Source of the DNA: Syngnathus acus
Lineage: Eukaryota; Chordata; Actinopteri; Syngnathiformes; Syngnathidae
Direction: 5' to 3'
Assembly: GCF_901709675.1 (NCBI RefSeq)
Contig: NC_051102.1
Location: forward strand, 11,417,412-11,481,411
DNA length: 64,000 nucleotides
Below are positions 1 to 23,200 of this stretch, one piece after another; the stretch's first letter is position 1; the number at the start of each line of letters is the position of its first letter. Both the position numbers and the translations under genes were made by a program. The notes beneath the pieces are model-generated. The model searched no databases. It was not told where the DNA came from and was given only the letters and a program-made list of their open reading frames with translations.

Positions 1-56
1 TTTGGTTTGTCTGACATACTCCTGCGGGGCCTGGGGGGCTTGTGGTTTGGCCCAAT

Positions 57-137
57 GTGTGTGTGTGTTTGCGTGCGTGTGTTTGCGTGCGTGTGCTTGC
101 GTGCGTGTGCTTGTGTGCTTGCGTGCGTGCATGTTGC
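57..137 (+). repeat. GT/GCGT-rich simple repeat ending at the fgf12 exon acceptor
   Basis: Imperfect (GT)n and (TGCG)n units run up to ATGTTGCAG, the acceptor of the first fgf12 exon in the window. The repeat takes the place of a normal polypyrimidine tract. Confidence 0.85.
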
Positions 138-139
138 AG

Positions 140-11403
<11,264 letters not shown>

Positions 11404-14400
11404 CGATGAAAGGGAGGGGCTTCCACTGAGGGGCTTGGCCTGAATGCCCCCACTCTCACCTCAAAGGGGAGGGGCCGTAGGAAACTGCCCGAATCGTATG
11501 CACCATCGCTGAAATACGTAGAGGAGGAGGAGCTATTACTGTACTCGTGACCAGAAGGGACAAATTCTGAACCCTTGCCTGTGAAAACTTTTAGAAGAAT
11601 TACTATGAAACAGAGTCAAACTATATATGTATATCTATATATATCAACCTTTTCAATCAGGACTTGACTGATATTTTATGCAAGAAGAGCTGTGACGCAA
11701 TGGATCAGAGGCCTCTCCTCACACAAACATCTCTCATTTACATTTTAAATGATGCTGTGGGGGGGGGGGGGGGTCGTTGATTATGTGCTGACTTTTGATA
11801 AGCATTCTTTTCTAAATACTCTCTTGTGTTAGATTTGCCAATAATAAGCAGTCCATCAATCCAGCAATGCGCACCATGACAGCTTTTTTTTTTCCCATTG
11901 TGGGACTTTCAACGTTTTTTCCTCATGGATTAATCTTGAATCACCAGAGCTGCTCTGCATGAATGTATTTGCCGATGTAGTCACAAGAGTGCTTACGATG
12001 GGATGTCAGTAAATCAGGTGTGTGCCGTAAGTGCGACGACAAACTGTGTCCGGCGTCTGAAGCAATATCAGCCGTGCGGTATCGGAGGTGTTTAGGGAAT
12101 ATTACTAGCAAGTGCGTATTGGAAATGTTTGAAATGAGCTGGTTGTGTTAAGACATGTTTGAAATGAGCCGGTTGTGTTAAGCGAAGACCAGGAAATATT
12201 GTCGTCCTTCCAAAAAGGCAATTACCAGCCTCAGTAATACGATAAGTCCAGATCATATTTTGACGTCATAACTTGTTCGATGAGGGCGAAAGGATGGAAA
12301 ACATTTGCGATTGTTTTGAGGCACACACACACGCACACACGCACACACACACCACCTCGCCTGGCATGGTGAGCAATCAACTGCAAAAGTCTTTGCGGAA
12401 AGCCAAGCGATCGGCTGCGCTGCCGTGTAAATGCTGTGTCCGCTACATTACCCAATTCCCTGTCCTCCAATTAGTGTGTCTCAGGAAGTGCTAGTTGGTC
12501 CATTGAAGCGGTGTTTGCAAACCAAGCGTTGGAGAAAGTTTGGAAAAATTTCATGGCACAACAAAACGTACAGACTCCGAGGCAATTTTACCATTCAGAG
12601 AGAATGGATTAGTTTGACCCCTTCCACATACTTTGATTTATTTGTTGATTGACAATGTGCACATATATATTCCTATCAAAACATATGACATCTAGCAGAA
12701 AGCTCATTTATATTTGTCGTCTAGGAAGATCCAATAAACAAACCAAACATATACAAGGCCCAAACTGTTGTATACAACTTACACAGGCAGTTTGTGAATA
12801 ATGAAAGTGTCAATTGCCATTGAAAAAGGATAAGATCCTTCCAGATTCAATTTCAATTACAATCCTGAGTGTTTCAGAGCAATGACAGAAAACATGGATT
12901 TTGAAATGCCAGCAATTGCAATTGACACCGACTGGGTGAAGAGGGTCACTCAGTCGATCATTCTCTGCCTTTTCTTCTCGCTCTCAAGTACCATGCATCT
13001 CATCGTGCGACGTTATAGTAGACAACACAGGAAGGTGCGGCAAGACCAGCATAAATAGAGATATATATGAACATACGTATATAAGTATCTTTTATACAGA
13101 GGTTTATATTGGTGCAAATGTAGATGCATGTCACCGGATGGAATCATTGTTGAGAACAATTCAAACGAATGAATGGTTAAAGCAAAAGGCTTTAACAAAA
13201 AAAGTTCTTTTTATGTTTGCAGAGGATTTCACTGCATCGGAACACACCCATATATGCACTATGAATTGTCAGAAAAAATTGCATTGATGATGGAAAAAAA
13301 CAAAACAAAAAAAACCTTAGTGATTATTTCAGAATAAAGATGATGTGACCAAAGCCACCCTGTGAATTATTCGCTGCAAACGATGACTGGCAGTTGTTGC
13401 GCGTCTCTCATTGTCGGACGACATCCATCAGCCTGGGGCTTTTCGCATTGCCCCAAATCCAATCCCCTTTTCCTCCGCTATCAATTCACCCGGGGTGATT
13501 TACAGTTTCGCTATCCTCTTAAATACGTGGTGTCATTTTGGAACGGCGCTCCTTCGGCCTTAATTCTCCCGTTGTCATGGAAACAGACCTTCCATGCCGG
13601 CAAAAGAGAATGAGGAGGAGGAGGAGGAGGAGGAAGGCAAAAGCTGCCCCTGACTTTCAGGACGTGTTATTGTCTTCTCTTCTGCTGCACAATGGCTGCA
13701 GCACCCAGAAGGAGACAGTCCATTTTTTTATGGAGCAGTCTTGATGGTACTCCTGAAAATAACAGCACGCACATCTGAAGAAATTCAGATTCATTGTCTA
13801 ACAACATCAAAAAGGCAAATTCCTATATTTATTGCTTTCAAAATGTTGCTAGTCCAAACTTTGTGTCCTGTAACGTGCAAACTAGCAGCGGTGCCTTCAA
13901 ACACAACTGCTATGCACGCACGCACGCACGGCAACAAATCAAACGCCAGCCAGCTGACAAAAAGCCAAACCTAAATTCTCTTCACATCTTCCTGAGACAG
14001 AGAAAAGACAGAAATACAGCGCAGCATCTAATGAGGCCGATCAACAACCTCTTTATTTTGAAAAGGAACGGTTCGTCACCGTCGTAACAATGCTCCCCAA
14101 AAAACACTAAGCTGTCTTTCCTCCATCCAGTCATCCCGCCCCTGACGTATTTGTCCAATTACAAATCGGTCTTGGACACGTTCACTGCCACGTGGACAGT
14201 CAGAGCTTGTAGAAGTCTGGCTTGCAACTATCCAGGTGGAGTTTCTGTCCGACACTTTTGGCCATGTGGCAAAGCAGGATGATGCCCATAAACAGGAATC
14301 GAATACAGAACTAAATACAAGATAACTGACCAGACAACAGGGTACACGGGGCGGGGCGCAAGGAAGCCGATTGGTTAACGCTAACGAGAACAGCTGGACG

Positions 14401-15427
14401 CAAAGACCAAACGAGCCATAACAAAATGGTCACGAGGAAACCATGGCACAAAATGGAAACCAAATGGAGAAAAACGCAAGCCGTGACAAGCAATTGAATG
14501 GAATATTCTTGGACGAAGTGAATGGGTCGGAATTTCATTGGAAGATTGACCATCTGTGTGATGAGGTAAGAGGCACGGAGAACACTCAATTAGAAACGTC
14601 TTTTGCAGTGAAGCCAAGAAAAACATTGTGAAATAAAACCAACAGACCATTGTAGACATAGTAGAATTTAGGTTGTAAATGGAGCTGAATGTATTTCGGC
14701 CTGGACCGAAGGGAGGTGATACGTAGCGTTCCGGAAAATAACAATCGCTCCCATTTGATCGCATTTAACTCTTGCAATGCACTTGAAGTGCAAAGATGCA
14801 TCAAATTGAGCCGTTGAGGACACCGGCGGGCCGAGGTCGCCGCCGACGGTGCACGCTATAACAAGTGACTGCCTGTTGTAAAAAAAAGATGTGCCTCCCT
14901 TTCATTGTCAGCAGTTTTTGGAGGAAGTTGTGCACCAATTCATCAAATGAATGCATGATGCCAGGCAACAAGTAATGTTTAAGATATGACCCCATAAAGC
15001 TGTCAACGAGTGATGTGTGCTTGTCACCGTCCGTCGCCCCCCCCACCTCGCCCGTGTTGCACTCCAGGGACCTCGTCCCGTTTCTCTGTTTCCTCCTCGC
15101 TCTATTCATTAAAAATAATTGGCTTGTGCTCAATTAAAGCCAACTGGTGCTTCTTTGATGTGCTGCGCTTTTAAGCTGCGTTCACTTGATGCGGAATCAA
15201 GGAGAATGGATTCTAATTTGTTTACTTTCACATGTAGGGCAAGCTTCATAAGATGCATTTGGGTTGCCCAATTGTTCTTTGCTAAGTGTATTTGAGCACA
15301 TTTGAGAAAGACGGCAGGTAAATAAATGCAAGTGTGTTTTTGCATTTACAGAATGAAAACACAAAACGGTTGCAGAAGCCAAATTCTCTTTGATTTTCAC
15401 ACAGCAATGCAGCCGCGGCGGGCAGGG
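11404..15427. other. fgf12 3' UTR and intergenic region
   Basis: After the fgf12 stop the DNA is non-coding 3' UTR passing into intergenic sequence. It holds a poly-G run (11759-11772), a short CA repeat near 12321-12350 and several AATAAA motifs (for example near 12732 and 13333), none of which I can assign as the poly(A) site. Short ORFs here show no recognisable family. Confidence 0.6.
12124..12182 (+). repeat. two-copy tandem duplication, about 31 bp
   Basis: ATGTTTGAAATGAGC(T/C)GGTTGTGTTAAG occurs twice in direct succession with one base difference. Confidence 0.9.
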
Positions 15428-16512
15428 TCAGCAGGCAGTCCAGGATTTCCAGAAGAAGATTCTGCATCCTGCTTTGCGAACATCAGGACTGTCTCTCCTC
15501 TCCAGTCCTCCTTCCTCCTCATTCTCCTCCGGCGGCTCCATCGTCTTCCCAGGTTCTTCGAAGATTATTTTGTTGTTTTGTTTGAAGAGTTTGGAGAGCA
15601 ACTGCATCGTGTTCTGTTTGTCTGTCAGTTCCTAGAACCAAAGTGAAGGATCCTGTTTATTTGGAAATCGATGATGTATTTCCTAATTGAAATATAGTCC
15701 ATTCCGATGAATACAAATCTTATCTCTTATCATCAAATGATTCTTATAAATATGATTCTTCGAATATATTCATTGGATGAAATATTATTCTTAGAAATAG
15801 ATTGAAATGAAATAAATTAGCGGATTAAACTGAATTCTTACAATTAGATTGTCCTCAAATCAAATTCACTTTTATTGAACAGCAAAATCATATTTCGAGA
15901 GAATTCACATTTTTTGTTGTTGCTTTGAAATAATATTTTAAGCATGTGTCAAGACAAATCATTTCAACTGTAAATTAGAACCGGCAGTGGTCTGCGCAGT
16001 TTCAAAACGTTTGCAACATAACGCGAGCGGGGACGTTGACAAGAAAGCAGACTTTGACTTAATCCAAAATCTGCCATATCGAAGCTGCAATTTCACAGAT
16101 GAACGACTGTGCATATCAGAGTGACGAAAATCTGACAGGTGACTCGGATAGCACGTCAGATCTCTCGGGGGAAACGAAACTTAACAAATGAAGAGAATTC
16201 CTCTTTTTTTTTTTTTTTTTTTAATCCATCCAAAATGACACTAAATCCAGGCAGGATGTCCTTCTAAGGCCTGCTGAATTTTGTGCGAGGTGCACCGTCG
16301 CTCCCCACACTCTCCAAAAAGTTGATTTTTAGGATGATATTTTCCATAAATGTTCCATCTATATATTGAAGCCTTCTTACCTGGTTGTCTTGTATTTGTG
16401 TGAGCCATGGTCGGTCTTCGCCAAGTTGCAAGTCTTTCAGTTGCCTTTCTGGCTTCCCCACAGCAGGCAAAACCAAGCAGGAAAGTGCCACCAAGCAAAA
16501 AGTGTGCACCAT
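15428..16512 (-). CDS. sst3: preprosomatostatin, divergent (sst3-like)
   Basis: Two coding exons on the minus strand: 16512-16381 (44 codons, donor CAG|GTAAGA) and 15631-15428 (67 codons plus TGA, acceptor TTCTAG|GAACTG), giving a 111-residue precursor. Residues 1-19 (MVHTFCLVALSCLVLPAVG) form a signal peptide. The intron falls between Gln and Glu, the same place as in vertebrate SST genes. The C-terminus after the Arg-Lys cleavage site is AGCRIFFWKSWTAC, with the somatostatin Cys3-Cys14 ring and Phe-Trp-Lys core but changes at ring positions 4, 5, 10, 11 and 13. The ending FWKSxTAC recalls the catfish somatostatin-22 (SS3) type, so I suggest sst3, but paralog identity is an inference. An upstream Arg-Arg could release a 21-residue N-extended form. 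Somatostatins are secreted and inhibit hormone release through SSTR receptors. Confidence 0.88.
15632..16380 (-). other. single intron of the somatostatin-like gene
   Basis: AT-rich intron of about 750 bp with a poly-T run near 16205-16222; nothing else recognised. Confidence 0.8.
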
Positions 16513-16584
16513 CTTTCCTTGTCTTGTTGTTTCCCGTGAAGCTGTGCACCCTACCCTGGCCGGCTGACTTTAAGGTGGAGGGTA

Positions 16585-16606
16585 TTTAAATACGGTGATG
16601 ACGTTG
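16585..16606 (-). promoter_or_regulatory. somatostatin-like core promoter: CRE-like site plus TTTAAA box
   Basis: On the minus strand, upstream of the start codon, CAACGTCA (16606-16599, a 6/8 match to the CRE TGACGTCA, core CGTCA intact) is followed after 8 bp by TTTAAA (16590-16585). Mammalian SST promoters are known for a CREB-bound CRE just upstream of a TTTAAA TATA variant. The box is about 73 bp before the ATG, leaving room for a short 5' UTR. Confidence 0.6.
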
Positions 16607-19047
16607 TTAGTTTTGCAGCCATTCTCATTGACGTGTGCTGTAAAAGCAACTCATCTATGATACGGAAAAAAAAGCCCAACGCCCATGTGAATAAACCATG
16701 ATGGCATGAAACTCGCAGGTGTCGTAAAATGGGATCCACAAAACTGCGTGAAGCCACGAGGCCATAAAGGTCGTGTGATCATTTGTTCCACGCGGTAAGT
16801 TTTAGTGTCAACCTCTAATGAGATTTCTGCTCTGCTTAACTTAACAGGGTTGAACTGAAGACATACTTGTCACTATTTACAATGTTTATGGTGAAGCACT
16901 AATGTGCATGACTTAACCATTATTCTTTTTGACATGCAGCATGGTCGTTATTGTTTTACTTTTGAAAATCATACAGCATTTTTTTGTGTGCTTCCTTCTG
17001 AGGTTGAAGAAATTTGGTTGGGCTTTTAGAAAAAAGTCTATACAATTTCCCAATGCATTTCACGGTCCACTGTACAGTTTTGGGTTGTAATATCACTCTT
17101 TGCCACTAGATGGCAGATATGACTGCGTTGCACCTGCACCAGGTCTCTTATACTTTGCTGTACTACATTGTGAGTGAATAATAGTCATATATGTACATTT
17201 TGAATGGTATTTTGGGGGGGGGGGGACAGGTTCGTAATGAGATGAGATAATAAGATCTTGGTTGGAGATGTTCATTTGCTGTCATTTGTGGCTTTTTTCC
17301 CCCATCTTGAAGTGTATTGCAGGAATGCACAGAATGCATGTACTGCCCTTGACAGGCTTCCACCAACTCTAATGCTAAAACAATTCGAAAGGTGTAGCAT
17401 CCTCATCCGGCCCCCATAACAATTAGTTGGTAGAAGGAATGGTCCTATGATTAAGTTGGCACACTTTGGAACTGACAGCCGTGCGCTCTTAAAGCTTAGG
17501 CTTTAATTCACCATGGCACCTGTCGGGAGAGCATCTGCTTAGTATGACACTTCTTGTTCATGTCAAGGTGCAGTTTTAGGTTGCAGTGAAGACTGCTGGG
17601 AAGTAGGGAAATCCAACATTTCAGACTGGAAAAAACAAAAGAAGCTTTTCACGCATTTATCAAGGGGCAGGTTTTGAAACTCCCCCTTCAGCTGCTCTTT
17701 GTTATGCGCAAACTTACGTAACGTGACTTTTTCTTCTTTTTGACTGCCACCGATCAATTGCAAGGGATACCCTTTGTGCCAACTGTGTTTTGGGCATGCT
17801 GTTGCTTTCAGTGTAAACTATGGCAGGGGAGTCCATCGATTGATCCCGGTGCCAGATATGGGGAAGCGGGTTTGAATCACTCACTGCTCCTTGCGGAGGG
17901 TCGGGGGGTTGCTCTGAGGATCGTTTTCGGGGTGAGTAGAGCAGAAACACACAGTGATGAACAACGATACTCAATCTGTGACCAGACAGACATTGCTTCT
18001 TTTTGTCTTTTACTTGTGGAAAAGCACGAGCATTTGGCACTATTTGCTAGGTTACGCACATGAAGTCCAACATGCAGGCATATTTACAAAAATAGCTTTT
18101 AAAGTGAGGGCGTTGATGAGTTCAAGTTTGGATGTGAACTACGCAGGAATTCTCAAGCAAGAGCATGTCATTCACGTTTACAGCCAGTGCAATGAATGAG
18201 TCATCATTTCCACGACAAGCCAATTCCTGGGGCAGCTTGGGTGCTGCCGTATTATTTATTGGGACTCTGCCTTTCATTGAAGGATTTTAGTAGTCGTGCA
18301 ATAACTGCTTTATTTCATTCTCTTCGATTATTTTTTTTTGGTCCATTAATGAGATATTTAAGGCTACATTTTTGTGTTTGTTAAGGAAGAATATGTGAAA
18401 ACATGATAATGCATAGTATGATCATGAAAATAACTGTGGCCTTAACACAAAGTATGAATAATGTTAGGTTTAATTGTACATCATACAGAGAACAAAATGT
18501 TTCTTCAGACCAACATTTTCTGTTTGTGAGCACTTCTTTGCCAAGTTACCAATCCACCTCACAGATGTGCTATTTCAAGATGCTGGTTAGACAGCATGAT
18601 TATTACGCAGATGTACTTTAGGTAAATGACAACTGTTTCAATCAATACTGATTGATTTTCTGATCTAACCTTCCCAAAACTATAAAAATGCACCTTTTCG
18701 GGCCGCCTCTCATTGCCTGCAGTCCAAGGCACATTTGCGCAATGAAGATGATGGACTGCATGAGGTAAATTGTACTTTAACTCCCACCGCCCATATACTA
18801 CGAAAAGGCCCCGCCCCTTGCATGCTGTGAACGCAAACAAACTTTGAGCATGTCCAGTCGAGGTCTCGTCGTCACTCGTCAAGATTTCATTTGATGTCAT
18901 GAAGAGGTGTAATCATTTTGAGCCTAACTGTAGCCCGACACGCTGCTTCCTGGGGCGGGCCAAATGAAGCTAAACATTGTCACCAGAGCATGGTGAAGTG
19001 CACTCAAAAGTATTTGTACATCCGTCACATTTTTCAGGTTGCTACTA
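16607..19047. other. intergenic region between the somatostatin-like gene and col4a3
   Basis: Contains the col4a3 3' UTR on its right side. I searched both strands for further exons; only short ORFs without family resemblance are present. There is a poly-G run near 17214-17224. Confidence 0.6.
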
Positions 19048-20215
19048 CTACTTGCGGCAAACCCGACAGCGACCAATTATGTTTTCTCGTGAAGGTCCTT
19101 TCACCGTCTGGGGAATGGGTTTACTGTAGAAACAAACACACACAAAAAGCATGAAGGATCCGATGTACAAGTAGTTGAGAATTTCATCCATATTTCAAAT
19201 GTACCTAAACATGTCAGGGTGGACGGATGCCAGCCAGTAGCTGTACGAATCAGGGTAGTAGTTGCACGTCCCCCTGCCGTGACACTCTATGAATGGCACT
19301 TGGCGGAAATGTTCAAGGCACGAGCCAGGAGACACTAGAGGTTGGGAAGAGCCTTCTGCACCAGCACCTGTTTGCTTCAATGCCCAAAGGAGACAGACAG
19401 ACAGACAGTCAGTCAGTCAGTCAGTCAGTCAGTCGCATTGAGCACTGAGAATGCCAAACATGAGGGAGGGACACCCTTAGTGATGAACTGTTACCATGAC
19501 AAATGAATATCCACTCCAGAGGGACTCCCAGCCTCTGGGACATTCTGGTAGCAGAGTTGTCTGACTGTGGACCGCTATGACATTCGAGCTAGTTTCACAC
19601 ACGGCGCACCTATTCGACAACAGAAACAAAATTGCTGAGAAGCCGGTGGACGTAGATAGGACGCATGCTCAATGACTAAACCCACGTCCACGAAAGACAG
19701 CAACCTTTACAATCACATGACCAACCAGTTGCATATTCACGGACAAAAATCCCACCTGCTGATGTGGGAGGAGAGCTGCTCGCCTGTCAAGGCAACCATG
19801 GAGGGAAGCATGGGCGCATCAGTGGACAGCCAGTAGGAGTAGTCGTTACGAGAAGCGTAGCGGCAGTTTGTCTCCGTGTCGCAAAAGAGGAAGGGCATGG
19901 GGGAGAATCGAGGCAGACAGCTTCCCGAGGTGCCTGACGTTCGGTTGGAAATGGTTCATCAAAGGATCAAACGGAAGGCTTCTGGGACTTGAAGAGTTCT
20001 CTTACCAAGGTCTTGACCATGAGCTCGTTCATTTCCGTTGATGAAGAGGAAGGAGTAGCCAACGTAAATAAGGGTGGTGCCTTCAGGGCACCTAGGCACC
20101 TGAGTACTCTGACTATGTCGCGCAATCAGGAAACTGGTCACATAGCCATAGCCACTTTCCCCTTGTACTCCCTTTTGGCCCTTGTTGCCTGGATCTCCAG
20201 AGCTGCCCGGTTGAC
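19048..20215 (-). other. col4a3: col4a3 NC1 domain exons (five)
   Basis: Exons 20215-20006, 19933-19756 (178 nt), 19609-19495 (115 nt), 19374-19205 and 19123-19048. They encode the two tandem C4 subdomains: first half with [15 protein letters not shown] and [12 protein letters not shown], second half from [20 protein letters not shown] through [20 protein letters not shown]. The last exon reads [20 protein letters not shown] plus RVCRK, so the final CxVC pair is present. NC1 drives trimer selection and hexamer assembly. Five NC1 exons is the layout of the alpha1/3/5 branch. Confidence 0.93.
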
Positions 20216-23200
20216 CTGAAAAGGGAACCAGAAAAATATTACTTGATTTGTCTCTTTTAATACGTCACCAAGTGCAATCAACGTGATATGATTTTCTGCA
20301 TTTTATACCAACAAGTACACTCCTGCACACACCTGGCAAACCTGATGCTCCTTTGTCTCCCTTGTGCCCAGTAAATCCAGATGGCCCCACCGGGCTGGAA
20401 CCTTGGACTCCTTTAATACCCGGGAGACCTTTTAAACACAATATATTAAGTTGCAACAATTTACCAAGCGTGCATGGTTTAAAGAGAGTTTAAGCTTTGG
20501 ACCTGTTTGGCCTGGTGGTCCCACTGGTCCAGTGTTCCCAGGGGGCCCAGGGTTGCCAGGAGAACCATGTAAGCCTGGGGGTCCTGGTTCATATATTACC
20601 CTGCCATATCCTGGTTCACCTTTGATGCCTGATGGGAAAAAAAAAAAGAGAATAGAATGGTGATGTAGAGTCTAAACTTTGCATCTCAATGAGTGTACTC
20701 ACCAGGTTGTCCTGGAAAACCCTTTGACCCAGGTGGACCAGGTGGGCCGGGTAAATTTCCGTGGTCTCCCTTGTCACCTGTAAAATATTCAATGAGGGCT
20801 ACTGCCACTTTTTGAATGATATACGTACATATAGTTAAAACTCTTACCTGGGTACCCATTGTTTCCAGTGGGACCAGAGTCACCTCTTGGTCCTGGATTT
20901 CCAGGTGTGCCTCTTGGACCCTGACAAAGTAAATTAGTCAAAACCTCCTCATATCAAAACAGGACTCCAATGCCATACAAATCACATACAGGTGGACCAG
21001 GATTGCCTGGATCTCCTAGCGGTCCAGTGTGACCTGGTCTCCCTGTCGGGCCTGGGTCTCCTCTGTTCCCTTTCAGTCCTTGTCCAGGAGGGCCTGGAGG
21101 TCCAGGTGGACCTGGATAACCTTTGATCAACAAAAGCCGAGTTTGATGATGTGTGACAAAAGATAGGAGTCATTTTAATTGTGAAGAAATGCTCTCACCT
21201 GGCCTACCCGCATGGCCATCGAGTCCACGGTCTCCTTTAGCCCCGGGGTAACATGCCCCATCTCCTCCCGGTGGTCCTCTGGGGCCTGAGACCCCATATG
21301 ATCCAGGAGGTCCTCTGTCTCCTCTTAATCCGGGAATTGCTAGACCAGGTGGGCCAGGCAAACCAAGATTGCCAGAAAGACCTACAGAACAGGAAGATGA
21401 GCTTTCGAATCCAACTGTCATGTATGTACCCATTTACCTAATCAAGTTACACTTTCTCTGCTTATTCCGTACCTCTTTTTAGATCATACGTATATTCCAA
21501 GAAGTAAACTGAGATATTTTGAAGTCAGAGGCTCACCTGGCTGACCTGGGTCACCACGTGAACCAGGTGGTCCCTCGATCACAACTGTATACGAGGAAGA
21601 ATCGGAACATTTTAATTGGACGCAACACAGAAAATATAATTTGCGTTTCAATGCATGTCAAAATACAGCATTGTCTAAGAAATAGACATTGACAATTTGC
21701 TGTCTCTCACTTGTATCTCCTTTCTCTCCTGGTGGTCCAGGGATGCCATCCTGTCCCTGATTGCCTTTGGGACCTTGAGGCCCAAAACCTCCTGGTGGGC
21801 CTTGGGTACCTGAAAACCATCAAAAGCAAAAGATAATATTGAATGTAATGCAGACTCATTTTGTTGCATTCTTCTCTATTAAGACATTTCAATGGACTTT
21901 GCCTGGTGGTCCATTGGGTCCTCGCCATCCGTTGCTTCCCTGAGGTCCATCTGAACCTCTTGGTCCTTGATATCCAGGTGAACCTGGAACAATAGGATTG
22001 GGAAAAATAAGGTAGATCCGACCCTCGTGGGGACAAAGCGGTACAGAAAACGGACGGATGGATATTAGAAGACATAAAGGCGTATAATATAAATTGCCAG
22101 ACCATTTTGTCCTTTGGGTCCTGGTTCCCCTTTGAGTCCATTAAATCCTGGTAAACCATGTTCTCCAACAATACCAGGCTGTCCTTTTGCACCCTTCATT
22201 GTGTGTGTGTTGCTTAATCCTGGTTCCCCCTGAAGAAAATTAACATTATTTGTTTTATTGAGATGTACATTTGATTCCGGACAAATAGTCTAACGTCTTA
22301 TTTTTTCACCTTTTGTCCCATCGGTCCAGGTGGGCCATACCCCTCATAGTTTGGTTCTCCTTTTTCTCCTTTGTACCCCCATGGACCTGGAGCCCCAATT
22401 GTGCCAGGCTCTCCAGAGACTCCCTGATCTCCTTTTAGTCCCTTTAATCCTATTTGAGCATTACAGTATATTAACAACAGTACAGATCTAATTCCAGACA
22501 CTGAGTTTACAAATGAATTTACTATTAGATGCACCTGATTAGGTATTAAATGAAAGCATACATTTTATACATACAGTTTATACTTACCAGGATTGCCTTG
22601 GAGGCCTGGATCTCCTGGTATCCCGGGGGGGCCAGGTACTCCTTTCAAGAATGCTGGAATACCTGGGTCACCTGGTGGACCTGGACGTAACGCATATCAT
22701 TCTCAAAATTAGTATTGTAGTCACGTTTGTATGCATTGAATAGGGGGTGGGGAAATGCACCTCTTCCCCCAGGCCTCCCTGGTGCTCCAGTATTTCCCCT
22801 TGGTCCTTTTGTTCCAATACTTCCAGTATCTCCCCAGGGACCAACTTCTCCAGGTTCACCTGGTGCAGTGCAGTTACAGCAGAATTATTTACTGTGCATG
22901 GAATCATCAAATGTCACATCATTTCATACAGTAAATTGGTGAATGAAGTCACCTGGTAGGCCAGGGTCTCCTGGGGGGCCAGTAAGTTCTATAGGTTGTG
23001 GCGATGGAGCTCCCGGGGGACCGCTGGGTCCTGGGTCCCCAGTCATTCCTGGAGGGCCCCAGGAACCTTTGTTTCCAGCTCGACCAGGGTCACCTGTAAA
23101 CAATGCATCAAAAATGATTCCATGCAGGTCGCATGAGTGCCGTCTTTATATGTCCCTCGTGATGATTTCAACTCGGATTAAGAAGCCAGGTCAAGCTGTT

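Noticed and set aside
14443-14631. 62-codon ORF with a GAG|GTAAGA donor
   Set aside because: No acceptor, no homology I recognise, and no neighbouring exon in phase; chance is the simpler explanation.
18559-18900. possible last exon of col4a3 near 18.7 kb
   Set aside because: The frame compatible with the NC1 donor gives no CxVC ending. A better exon with acceptor CTACAG and GRCRVCRK ending was found at 19123-19048.
22668-22910. collagen-like ORFs on the plus strand inside col4a3
   Set aside because: Antisense or shifted reading of Gly-X-Y exons; glycine/proline codon periodicity gives open frames in several frames. Splice signals fit only the minus strand here.
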